Source of the DNA: Thermoproteota archaeon
Lineage (GTDB): Archaea; Thermoproteota; Methanomethylicia; Methanomethylicales; Methanomethylicaceae
Assembly: GCA_029887795.1 (NCBI GenBank)
Contig: JARXPE010000001.1
Coordinates: 65,386-129,385 of the forward strand
Reading direction: 5' to 3'
DNA: 64,000 bases
In this document: positions 9,651 to 18,711 of the stretch, piece by piece
How the letters are laid out: the number at the start of each line of letters is the position of its first letter
Numbering within the stretch: position 1 is the stretch's first letter
Made by a program: the position numbers and the translations under genes
Notes under the pieces: model-generated
The model's database searches: none
The model's input: only the letters and a program-made list of their open reading frames with translations
Told to the model about the DNA's origin: nothing

Positions 9651-10853
9651 ATGGACTGGAAGAAGTATGCACTAATCGTGGCCATCACTATCGGCTTCAT
9701 CCTAGGTCTTGGGGTCGGATTTGCCGCCGGGAAGTCAGCAGCAGTTCTCAAGCCTCTGGGAGATCTCTTCATAAGACTGATGCGCATGATAGTAACACCA
9801 CTTGTAATAATAACAATAGCGGCAGCCGTTGCTCAGATTGCAGACCTCCGCCGACTAGGTAAACTTGTTATTGGAATGTTCGTGGTATTCATACTCCTGT
9901 CGGGGTTGGGTGCGTCCATAATGCTACCAGCCGCACTCGCATTTGGTCCCGGTATCGGAGTGGGACTTTCTCCGCAGGATATACGCCGCCCTCACCGCCA
10001 TCTATTGTAGATCTAATACTGGGAGTAATACCTTATGACTTTGTAGATATCTTTTCTGTGGGAGGGTTACTCAAAGCGATATTCTTCTCAATCGTGCTGG
10101 GTCTTGCCGTAAGCCTGGCTGGGGAGAAGGGGGAGCCCGTCGCAAGAGGGCTTCGTTACCTGTCGGATGTCATACTCAAGGTCGTTGTGTTAGTGATGTG
10201 GGTCGCACCGATTGGCGTCTTTGGTTATGCAGCATGGCTTATGGGGACTTATGGTACTTCAATATTGGTAGCTTATGGCAAACTTATAACCCTTGACTAT
10301 TCTGTGAGTCTAGCCTTCTTCTTTGTGGTATATACCATCGTGGTTGCCCTAAGCAGACTTAATCCATTAGTATATTGGAAAAACATAATCGAGCCCGCTC
10401 TGGTGGCATTTACCACCAGAAGCAGTGCTGTGACTCTCCCAGTAAATATAAGGGCTGCTCAGAGGAGCGGTATTCCGGACTATGTGACAAACCTAGTTTT
10501 GCCAGTAGGGGCGACCTGTCATATGGACGGGACTGCAATGTATCAGGTCCTCTGCGCGGTATTCATAGCACAGGCATTTGGTATAACATTAGATCCGAGT
10601 TTATTTGGTACTATTATTATTGTGGGAACGCTAGCGGCCGTGGGAACAGCCGCAATTCCAGGAGGAGCTGCTAATGCTTGCAATGACCGTGGCCGCTGCC
10701 GGTCTTCCATTAGAGGGAATTGCACTAATAGTAGCAATAGATCCAATACTGGATATGCTCAGAACGATGATAAATGCAAGCGGGGATGTCGCTGTCGCCA
10801 CGCTAATGGCGAGAATATTAGAGGGGCCCAAATGGTTCCAGAGGGGCCCCTAA
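9651..10853 (+). pseudogene. dicarboxylate/amino acid:cation symporter (DAACS family), two frameshifts
   Basis: Frame 3 to about 9980, then frame 2 (GYTPPSPPSIVDLILGVIP..GTAAIPGGA), then frame 3 again from about 10674 (MLAMTVAAAGLPLEGIALIVAIDPILDMLRTMINASGDVAVATLMAR). Confidence 0.8.
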
Positions 10854-10979
10854 TTTTTTGAGTTTTATTTTTGACAAAAAGCCCGATAATTTTTATTGAT
10901 CTCTTTAGAGGAAGTATTAGTAAAGAAAATAAGCAAAATATCGATCAAAAATCAAGAGGTAGCTTGTAGGGATCGACAT

Positions 10980-12080
10980 ATGACTTTCAGACTTTTGTGT
11001 AAGGAGTGCAATAAGAATTACCCTATCAACACAAGTCAGTGGAAATGTGATTCCTGCAGAAGACCGCTTAACTTGGTGACTGAACTTCCAAGAGCTGATA
11101 GATTCGACCAACTTACTGATAAGAGCGAAAGGGGGCTCTGGAGATATAAGAGGCTGATTCCCTTCTCTGAAGATCCCGTAACATTGGGAGAAGGCAACAC
11201 ACCCATTGTCGAGATGAAAAGTGAAGGGGTTTTCTTAAAGTTAGAGTATTTTTCGCCAACAGGATCATTTAAGGACAGAGGAGCGGCCGTAAGTTTAAGC
11301 AGAGCAAAATGGATTGGTGTGAAGGGTATTGTTGAGGACTCCTCGGGAAACGCAGGCATCGCGGCTGCGGCTTATGCAGCTAAGGCAAATATTAGAGCTA
11401 GAATTTATGTCCCGAAAGATGCGCCTTTGCCAAAGCGTTTGATCATTCATGCATGTGGTGCAGATGTTGTCGAATGTGATAGTAGAAAAGAAGCATCAAC
11501 CCGGGCTGTGAACGAATTAAAAGAAAACGAATTGTATGTCGGGCATACGTGGGATCCTTTTTATATTGAGGGGATGAAGACGGCGGCATATGAATGTTTT
11601 GAAAGCGGCTTCGTGCCCGATGTAGTTGTGACCCCTGTTGCTAGCGGGACTCTATTTTTGGGGCTCTATAAAGGGTTCCTAGAGTTGAACGAAATGGGGT
11701 TCCTTGACAAGATCCCGGCTTTTTATGCAGTTCAAGGAGAAGGCTGTGCACCAGTATATGAGGCGGCGCATGGTCCGATACAAAGAATCAAAGGTAGCTC
11801 CTTGGCTGATGGTATCAGAATAGATGATCCGCCGAGAAAAGATGAAATTTTGAAAGTATTAAGGAAAACCTCTGGAGACGTTTTTACAGTAAATGATGAC
11901 GAGATTATAGATGCTTTGAAAGATCTGTATAAAAAAGGGATTATAGTGGAGCCTACTTCTGCAACTGTTTATGCAGCATTCAAAAAGGCAAACGATCTTA
12001 AAAATAAGCGAGTTTTGATCCCTATGACAGGGACGGGCATAAAGACTGTCGACAAAATAAGCAAGCTATTTATATTGTGA
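10980..12080 (+). CDS. thrC: threonine synthase-like PLP-dependent enzyme
   Basis: Zn-ribbon-like N-terminus CKECNKNYP..CDSC, GSFKDRGA PLP lysine motif, DSSGNAGIAAA. Confidence 0.85.
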   Translation: MTFRLLCKECNKNYPINTSQWKCDSCRRPLNLVTELPRADRFDQLTDKSERGLWRYKRLIPFSEDPVTLGEGNTPIVEMKSEGVFLKLEYFSPTGSFKDRGAAVSLSRAKWIGVKGIVEDSSGNAGIAAAAYAAKANIRARIYVPKDAPLPKRLIIHACGADVVECDSRKEASTRAVNELKENELYVGHTWDPFYIEGMKTAAYECFESGFVPDVVVTPVASGTLFLGLYKGFLELNEMGFLDKIPAFYAVQGEGCAPVYEAAHGPIQRIKGSSLADGIRIDDPPRKDEILKVLRKTSGDVFTVNDDEIIDALKDLYKKGIIVEPTSATVYAAFKKANDLKNKRVLIPMTGTGIKTVDKISKLFIL

Positions 12081-12133
12081 GACTTATCACAAAATTTAAA
12101 TCTTTTTAGTTATTTTATTTTAAGGCGGCGAGG

Positions 12134-12328
12134 ATGGTGAATGGGGTTTATTGGCGTCCATGGTGCGGACCTTGCAGGTGCGGTTTCGGACCACATGCAT
12201 ATGGCTACTGGTACAGGGCACCTCCTTTGGAAGAGCTGGAGGCTATGAGAAATTTCTTGGAGAAAGAGTTCGAGGACATAAGGCGTGAGATCGATAGAAT
12301 AAAGAGTGGAAAGAGACAGGAAGGTTAG
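12134..12328 (+). CDS. DUF5320-like small protein
   Basis: Gly/aromatic-rich N-terminus followed by charged coiled-coil helix; next to a DUF134-like gene. Confidence 0.5.
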   Translation: MVNGVYWRPWCGPCRCGFGPHAYGYWYRAPPLEELEAMRNFLEKEFEDIRREIDRIKSGKRQEG

Positions 12329-12433
12329 GGACAAAAGATATAGGGAATTATAAAAACACCTCTTTTTTTGCTCGTTGAATATAGATAAAAAAATCCGCAA
12401 GAATATTAAGTCGCTCAAACATAGGAATACATC

Positions 12434-12745
12434 ATGCCGAGAGGTTTTTGTTGCAGATGTCGGAGAGGAGCGGTGGGTAGAACTCCGAAACCGGTACAAG
12501 TACAAAACCTTCCTCCAGTAGAAGCTTTAGTACCATACCCAAAGGAGTTGAACTCGCCAGTGCATTTGGATCTAGCCGAGCTGGAGGCACTACGTCTTGT
12601 GGAGTTGGAGAAACTCTCTTATGACGAGGCGGGGATGTTGATGGGAGTCTCAAGGAACACTATATGGCGTTTGGTCGAAAGTGGAAAAGAGAAGGTAATA
12701 TCGGCGTTCTTTGAGGGCAGAAAGATCGAGGTCCATAAGCCGTAA
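12434..12745 (+). CDS. DUF134-family HTH DNA-binding protein
   Basis: LDLAELEALRLVELEKLSYDEAGMLMGVSRNTIWRLVESGKEKV. Confidence 0.85.
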   Translation: MPRGFCCRCRRGAVGRTPKPVQVQNLPPVEALVPYPKELNSPVHLDLAELEALRLVELEKLSYDEAGMLMGVSRNTIWRLVESGKEKVISAFFEGRKIEVHKP

Positions 12746-12754
12746 CTTATTGGG

Positions 12755-13681
12755 TTAAAATTTCGATGGCACGGTCTTCACTATAGCATTAGCGAGGGAT
12801 TCTAAAAGGATATTTCTTGCCCTTTTATACATCTTGCCCCCTATGATATCCACAAGTCTTCCATTTTCCGCAATGAGATAGACATTGTTTGAGAGACATA
12901 CCCCTATGTGCTGACCATTTAGTATTATTTTGTCACCCACTTCTGCATACTGTATTTGTCTGATCTCTCTGTTGCCCTCTTTGCTGATCTTCTTAACCTC
13001 TAGACTTGGACGTACTACGTCAAGACCTGCCGTGGTTCTTTTAATCACATCTAAAAGTTCTATAAAAGGCTCGTTCCAGAGTATTATTGCACCATCGTGC
13101 TTTCCAGGCCTCTCGACTTGAATCAGCGGAAGGGAAGGGATATTCTTAAGCAACTTTGTGTTGGAGATCATTTGAGCCACATATAGAATTCCGCTCTGAG
13201 TGCTCCTGCCAAAATTCAATAATATTAGACCATCTATGTCCATCAGAGAGATCTCGTCTAGAATGCGGCTGGGGCTTTTTTCATTTTCAAGTTTTCTATC
13301 TCTAGAAAGAGCTTTTGCTGCACTCTCGCCAACAGGTACTATAGTGACTTTGAAACCCATACTCTCCAAGGCAGACTTTATCTTATCATGCCATCCCTCA
13401 TACACCGGTTCAGCTGAAAGTGGTGCCAAAACGATCTTCTTGTGCATGTTGTGCCCCAAGACATCATCAACAGTCCTCGGCAACCACTCCATGAGCTTGA
13501 CCGAACCGCCTGCACGTCTTAGCTCGTCCAAAACATTGATCAGACGATCATCAAAGTGTTCCACAATCCATGAAGATCTTTGCAGTTGGAAAGCTTTAGC
13601 GCCTCTTAGGGCGCGCACCAGCCTTATCCTGATGCCGTGCGGGTCTTTCTTGCCCTCTATGTCGTAAAGCAGGAGAAACAT
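12755..13681 (-). CDS. protein with Cas2-like N-terminal domain and uncharacterised C-terminal domain
   Basis: MFLLLYDIEGKKDPHGIRIRLVRALRGAKAFQLQRSSWIVE resembles Cas2 beta1-alpha1-beta2; start set at the Met 10 residues into the listed ORF. Confidence 0.6.
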   Translation of the reverse strand: MFLLLYDIEGKKDPHGIRIRLVRALRGAKAFQLQRSSWIVEHFDDRLINVLDELRRAGGSVKLMEWLPRTVDDVLGHNMHKKIVLAPLSAEPVYEGWHDKIKSALESMGFKVTIVPVGESAAKALSRDRKLENEKSPSRILDEISLMDIDGLILLNFGRSTQSGILYVAQMISNTKLLKNIPSLPLIQVERPGKHDGAIILWNEPFIELLDVIKRTTAGLDVVRPSLEVKKISKEGNREIRQIQYAEVGDKIILNGQHIGVCLSNNVYLIAENGRLVDIIGGKMYKRARNILLESLANAIVKTVPSKF

Positions 13682-13753
13682 GTTTATCAACTTAGTATTA
13701 ATCACCGTCAACTTTAACTTTAACTGAATTAAAAGAGATAAGCAGTGATTTGA

Positions 13754-14659
13754 ATGGCTTCATTTTCGGTAACATCAATAGCCCGGCACCCACCGGCTGT
13801 TGTTTTCTCACCTAGCACAAAGGTGATAGATGCAGTAAAGATGATGCATGAGAAGAGCGTAAGACATGCAATAGTGTCCGAGGACGGACAGAGGTTGGAC
13901 GGTCTCGTTTCGGCTAAAGATATACTTAACTATCTTGGCGGGGGAGAGAAATTTAAAATCCTCAAGGAGTTGCACCGAGGAGACGTCTATAAAGCCCTCC
14001 ACTCGCCCATAGAGCCGATAGTCAATAAAAGTCCAATCGTAGCTCGGACAACAGACACGCTCCCTGAGGTTATGTCCATTATGGCAAAGAAAGACATAGG
14101 CATGCTTCCTCTGCTAGATGAGGAGTCCAAGATTTGGGGGTCTCTGTCTGAAAGGCATCTCTTCAAGTTGTTTGAGAGCAGCCAGATGTTTGTAAAGGTC
14201 TTTGAGGTAATGTCCAAGCCTCTCATAACGCTTGATACAAAAGCCACGCTACTTGACCTCTCACGAGTTATGATAAGCAAAGATATTAGAAGAATCCCAA
14301 TAATGAGCGAGGGTAGGCTCTGGGGCATAGTGACTGTTAAGGATATAATGAGGTTTTTGGCGAGCGGTTACGTGGAGGAGGCGATAAACAAAGGACTATC
14401 CGATTATATTCTGAACACAAACGTCTCCAAGATCGCAACTTTAAACCCGAAAACGGTAAGCCCCGATGTGGACCTAAGCGACGCTGTAAAGATCATGAAC
14501 GCGAACAATGTAGGGTCACTGATCGTGATCTCGGCTGGAAATCCTATAGGAATTTTGACGGAGAGAGATCTCTTGCTGAAACTCCCCAAGCTTAGAGGTG
14601 TGGAGTTTATGACAGATGTCACCAAAAACAGAGTCATCGTCGGCAGAATACACTTTTAA
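13754..14659 (+). CDS. CBS-domain protein (four CBS motifs)
   Basis: Repeated CBS-like units such as VSEDGQRLDGLVSAKDIL and IMSEGRLWGIVTVKDIM. Confidence 0.9.
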   Translation: MASFSVTSIARHPPAVVFSPSTKVIDAVKMMHEKSVRHAIVSEDGQRLDGLVSAKDILNYLGGGEKFKILKELHRGDVYKALHSPIEPIVNKSPIVARTTDTLPEVMSIMAKKDIGMLPLLDEESKIWGSLSERHLFKLFESSQMFVKVFEVMSKPLITLDTKATLLDLSRVMISKDIRRIPIMSEGRLWGIVTVKDIMRFLASGYVEEAINKGLSDYILNTNVSKIATLNPKTVSPDVDLSDAVKIMNANNVGSLIVISAGNPIGILTERDLLLKLPKLRGVEFMTDVTKNRVIVGRIHF

Positions 14660-14664
14660 GGTGA

Positions 14665-15717
14665 ATGAGTTTAGCAATGGCGCATCCAGAAAATGCGGCG
14701 GCAAATTCTGATAGTAACTGGATAAATTACAAAAGGCTAATTGCTTCGTTCTACGGCATATTGGCTCTCTTGATCATTGGCACTTATATCTTGGCATTTA
14801 TTTTGGCACTTTCCATGTTCTTCTCATCCGAAGGCGCACCATTCGCAGATCAAAGCTACAAGGCGATTAAGATCAATGTACTGTACTTCTGGATCGTCAG
14901 TATTCAAATAGAGGCGAGGGCGTGGCAAATATTCCTAGTGTTGAATTTCGTTTTTGCTTTGTCTTTTTTGTCGGCATTCTTTTCAAATAAGCGGTTCTGC
15001 GCAGTCACAAAAGATCTATTTGTTAAGGGAAATCTAAACGAGTTCCAAAGGAACTTTTTGATCCTCATGCCCGGGATCTCTTCCGCTATGTTGTTGATCA
15101 CCACTGCACTTAATGTTTTGGGAGAGAGGGCAGGGGTGGGCGTGGGAGGACCATCCTTTGCCAATCCTTTTTCAGAGATCTTCACGCTCTCCTTTGCGGT
15201 GATATCTGAGGAGATTGGATTTAGGCTGGTGCCAATACTCGTTCCCACGGCAGTCTACTTGCTTTTAAAATCAAGAAACTCAATTAGAGGGATGCCCAAG
15301 AGAACCAAGATCTTCATGATCGCAACTGCTGTGCTAAAGCCCGAGTCTTATAGATGCAGATTAGGGGTCGAGTCAGACCAGCGGTTTACAGTTCTAAAGA
15401 CTTTACTGATCTTGGTATCCTCACTTATGTTTTCTTATGCACACATTTTGTTTGGATCGTGGGGCTGGGGGAAGCTCCCATCGACATTTATTGCAGGGCT
15501 GGTAATAGGGTACTTTTCAGTCAAATACGGTTTTGATAGTGCAATTCTATTGCATTGGTTCTTCAATTATTATTGGAGTGCGCTTTCTTTAGCGACGGGT
15601 ATAGGAGCCCCATTTAGTCTGATAAACGAACTCGCGTACGTAGTTACGGTGTATCTAGGATTGTTTACTCTGATCTATCTGCTCTTTGGCTTCCTAGGAA
15701 AGAAATATAACATTTAA
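14665..15717 (+). CDS. CPBP-type intramembrane metalloprotease-like protein
   Basis: Polytopic; SEEIGFR, FSYAHILFG and ILLHWFFNYY match the CPBP motif series. Confidence 0.75.
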   Translation: MSLAMAHPENAAANSDSNWINYKRLIASFYGILALLIIGTYILAFILALSMFFSSEGAPFADQSYKAIKINVLYFWIVSIQIEARAWQIFLVLNFVFALSFLSAFFSNKRFCAVTKDLFVKGNLNEFQRNFLILMPGISSAMLLITTALNVLGERAGVGVGGPSFANPFSEIFTLSFAVISEEIGFRLVPILVPTAVYLLLKSRNSIRGMPKRTKIFMIATAVLKPESYRCRLGVESDQRFTVLKTLLILVSSLMFSYAHILFGSWGWGKLPSTFIAGLVIGYFSVKYGFDSAILLHWFFNYYWSALSLATGIGAPFSLINELAYVVTVYLGLFTLIYLLFGFLGKKYNI

Positions 15718-15769
15718 TTAATCCACAAAGTAAAATCTAGAAACAGTGATATAATAAGACGTGGTTATT

Positions 15770-15928
15770 TTGTCAGATTATCCCAAAACGATAAGAGAAG
15801 TTGGAGAGCCTTTTGTAAAAGAGGCCTTTGAGGACCTACTATCAAATAAAATAGAGTCCAAGACTGCCTTGAAGATCTTGAAAGAGTACTCGATGAAGTG
15901 GAAAGATTATTTCAGACTGCCCTTATGA
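15770..15928 (+). CDS. small hypothetical protein (52 aa)
   Basis: Unlisted short ORF, TTG start: SDYPKTIREVGEPFVKEAFEDLLSNKIESKTALKILKEYSMKWKDYFRLPL; protein-like composition. Confidence 0.35.
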   Translation: MSDYPKTIREVGEPFVKEAFEDLLSNKIESKTALKILKEYSMKWKDYFRLPL

Positions 15929-15998
15929 TATTCGCTTGTAAGGCGGTTGGCGGAGATCCTTCCAAGTTCCGCCCTTAAAAGAGTGTATAGTGATGAAT

Positions 15999-16369
15999 TT
16001 ACCCACTCTTGTAGCCCTCCTCTACTGAAAAATATATCTGATGACCCCTTCTGACCTTCTTAACATATCCCATCCTTACAAGCTGGTTTAGATAACTGCT
16101 CTCTATAGCCCTTACCCTTCCAGTCATCTTTGCGACTTCATCTGCTCTTGCTTCAACGAGTTTTGCAAGGGCGTCATAGTCTTTCTCAAATGATCAGGCA
16201 ATCTCAGCAGAAACCATGCGCCGAGTTCGGACTCCTGCGAGGCGTCTATGGTTTTTTGCCCTCGAGTTTTTGCAGGATCCTCCTTTGGAGTGAGAGTATT
16301 TCCTCTAAATAATCTTTAATCGAGCGAAAATCGGTACAATTCGCCGATTTTTTCGGGAGATGGGTTCAT
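15999..16369 (-). pseudogene. winged-helix transcriptional regulator-like gene with three frameshifts
   Basis: Minus-strand segments in successive frames: MNPSPEKIGELYRF / RSIKDYLEEILSLQRRILQKLEGKK / TIDASQESELGAWFLLRLPDHL / EKDYDALAKLVEARADEVAKMTGRVRAIESSYLNQLVRMGYVKKVRRGHQIYFSVEEGYKSG-stop. Confidence 0.7.
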
Positions 16370-16396
16370 TTTTTTAACAGCTCTGTATTTCTGTAG

Positions 16397-16446
16397 AACG
16401 GTTTATTATGCTCTATGTAGATAAATGTTTTTCTATAACAACCGTT
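16397..16446. promoter_or_regulatory. spaced inverted repeat AACGGTT-N36-AACCGTT in the wHTH-pseudogene/ino1 divergent region
   Basis: 7-nt arms at 16397-16403 and 16440-16446. Confidence 0.3.
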
Positions 16447-16477
16447 TTATATTGAGGGCGCATAACGAAGGTTCAAG

Positions 16478-17542
16478 GTGTGCGGTATGGATAAAATTAG
16501 GGTTGTTGTGGCAGGTGTTGGAAACTGTTGTTCTTCATTGGTGCAAGCAATAAACTTCTATAAACAAAACAGCATAGGTCTAATGCATGAAGATGTTGGT
16601 GGTTTCAGACCTTCAGACATAGAGATTGTTGGGGCTATTGACATTGATTCAAGAAAGGTCGGAAAAGACCTATCAGAGGCGATATTTTCAGAGCCGAATG
16701 TTGCTTCGAAGGTTTGCGAGGTGCCCTCAATGGGAGTAAAGGTTGTGAAGGGGGAGGTTTTTGACGGTGCTGATGGTGTACTTAAGGAGTTGATATCCGT
16801 TGATGGAACGGCCCCAGTTGATGTGAAAAAATACATAAAAGATACGGGCGCCGAGATTTTGCTCAACTTGTTACCGACAGGTGCTCGCATGGCATCAGAG
16901 TTCTATGCAAGAGCGGCTCTTGACTGCGGATGTGCTTTCATAAATTGTACCCCAACAAAAATAGCAGCCGATGGAGAATGGGCAAAAATGTTTGAGAATG
17001 GAGACGCTCCAGTAGTGGGGGACGATCTTATGAGCCAGATAGGCGGAACAGCCCTACATATGGAGTTGCTAGAATTTTTAAAGTCCAGAGGAGTTAAGGT
17101 CGAGAAAACCTACCAGTTAGATATAGGGGGCTCCATGGAAGCCTACGGGATCTTAGAGGATTATAGGAGAGAGGAGAAGAGGAGGATAAAGACAGAGACC
17201 ATAAAGCAGGTCCTCCCCGAGGATTCTAAGATTGCTACTGGAACTTCGGATTTCGTAGGTTTCATGAAAGACAGAAGAACTAGCTACTTCTACATTGAGG
17301 GGAAGAACTGCCTAGGAACGGATGTCGTGATAGACATATATTTCAGGACTTATGACAGCACAAACGGGGCTGGAATGCTTCTCGATGTTATTAGGGGGAC
17401 TAAGATAGCCATAAAAAGAGGAGTGTCAGGAGCACTCATAAGCGTCTCCGCTTACGGGTTTAAGAGGTCACCTATCCCATGCCCGATAAGTGAGGCACGA
17501 AGATGGTTCGAAGAGTTCATCGAAGGTAAGAGGGAAAAGTAG
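16478..17542 (+). CDS. ino1: myo-inositol-1-phosphate synthase
   Basis: VVVAGVGNCCSSLVQAINFYK N-terminus, NCTPTKIA, GDDLMSQIGGT. Confidence 0.9.
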   Translation: MCGMDKIRVVVAGVGNCCSSLVQAINFYKQNSIGLMHEDVGGFRPSDIEIVGAIDIDSRKVGKDLSEAIFSEPNVASKVCEVPSMGVKVVKGEVFDGADGVLKELISVDGTAPVDVKKYIKDTGAEILLNLLPTGARMASEFYARAALDCGCAFINCTPTKIAADGEWAKMFENGDAPVVGDDLMSQIGGTALHMELLEFLKSRGVKVEKTYQLDIGGSMEAYGILEDYRREEKRRIKTETIKQVLPEDSKIATGTSDFVGFMKDRRTSYFYIEGKNCLGTDVVIDIYFRTYDSTNGAGMLLDVIRGTKIAIKRGVSGALISVSAYGFKRSPIPCPISEARRWFEEFIEGKREK

Positions 17543-17639
17543 GACCTCGATGTTGTATCAGAAGATTTATTTACTACCGCCTTTTATCTCATGATTAGAC
17601 TCTTTTGAGTCAAACAAAACAAAAAAAGTTGGAGAAATA

Positions 17640-18062
17640 ATGTCGGAAGTCAAAAAAATTGAGGAACTCAATCCCGCCTCAAGAGGCGTGGATGTTCTGG
17701 TAAAGGTTTTGGAAATAAATCCTAGTAGGGAAGTTTCGACTAAGGATGGTGCGTCCCACAGTGTCGCTGAGGCGCTTGTGGGGGACGATACGGGATGTGT
17801 GCTCCTGAGTCTGTGGGATGACGACATTGAAAGGGTGAAGGTTGGTCAGACAGTCTCGATAAAGAACGGATACGTCACACTATTTAGAGGATCCATCCGC
17901 CTCAATATTGGCAGGTATGGAACCTTGGAACTTGCAACCGAAGAGATTCCACAAGTAAACAGGGAGAACAATATTTCAAACAGGTCTTACGATCAGCAGG
18001 TCCCAAAGTTCCGTCCGCTCTACAGGGACGACTATAGAGGCAAATTCAGGAGAAGGCGCTAA
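17640..18062 (+). CDS. single-stranded DNA-binding protein (OB fold, crenarchaeal SSB/SOSS-B-like)
   Basis: Single OB domain DVLVKVLEINPSREV..GCVLLSLWDDDIERVKVGQTVSIKNGYV plus basic disordered tail ending KFRRRR. Confidence 0.85.
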   Translation: MSEVKKIEELNPASRGVDVLVKVLEINPSREVSTKDGASHSVAEALVGDDTGCVLLSLWDDDIERVKVGQTVSIKNGYVTLFRGSIRLNIGRYGTLELATEEIPQVNRENNISNRSYDQQVPKFRPLYRDDYRGKFRRRR

Positions 18063-18259
18063 GCGGGGATAGCCCGTCTGTAGGGCTTACCTGAAATAAT
18101 ACCCTCTCATTTTTATTTGTTATTTACAAAACTTTATTTGAAAGACTTTCTGCAGCCTTCTTCGTAGCGGTGGCAATAGCTTGTGGATTCGTTATGGAGG
18201 GTTGGAGACTAGTTCACTTTTTTATAGATGGAACATGAACTAGAGTACGAGGTAGTCCG

Positions 18260-18664
18260 ATGCCCATAACATATCTACCTGCAGAGGATGTTAAGGAGCT
18301 TGTCAGGGAAGTCGTAAAAACGCTATCCCTTGAATACATAGACACGGAATATGTAATGTGCTTCAGGAGCAGGGGCTCCAGATCAAGGAGGGGGATAGCA
18401 AGGTGCTATGCGCTATCGAAAATCTGGCAGAGGGCCTTGAACTTGCCGCCATATTATATAATCGAAGTTATTTCTGAGAGGTTTGATTCACTATCTGAGG
18501 AGAACAAAATAAAGGTCATAATACACGAGCTTTTACACATCCCTAAAGCCTTTGGAGGGGGTTTACGCCCGCATCAGGGCTATGTCACAAAGAAACTGGT
18601 GGAGGAGCACTACTGCCGTTTCGTAGCATTCTCAAATAGAGGGCGCAAAAAAGACATGAGGTAG
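18260..18664 (+). CDS. putative zinc metallopeptidase (phage-metallopeptidase-like)
   Basis: IIHELLHIPKAFGGGLRPH gives HExxH plus downstream His. Confidence 0.7.
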   Translation: MPITYLPAEDVKELVREVVKTLSLEYIDTEYVMCFRSRGSRSRRGIARCYALSKIWQRALNLPPYYIIEVISERFDSLSEENKIKVIIHELLHIPKAFGGGLRPHQGYVTKKLVEEHYCRFVAFSNRGRKKDMR

Positions 18665-18711
18665 CATCAAACCTTCTGGATGAGATATGGGCGTAGTGAT
18701 TGTTGAAAGAT

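Noticed and set aside
10800-10870. GGGGCCC repeats followed by T run as terminator
   Set aside because: GGGGCCCC is self-complementary but overlaps the symporter 3' end; T run alone is common at archaeal 3' ends
18061-18240. Hairpin AGCCC-N7-GGGCT and possible structured RNA after the SSB gene
   Set aside because: Short stem only; no C/D or H/ACA box arrangement recognised; ordinary intergenic sequence is enough
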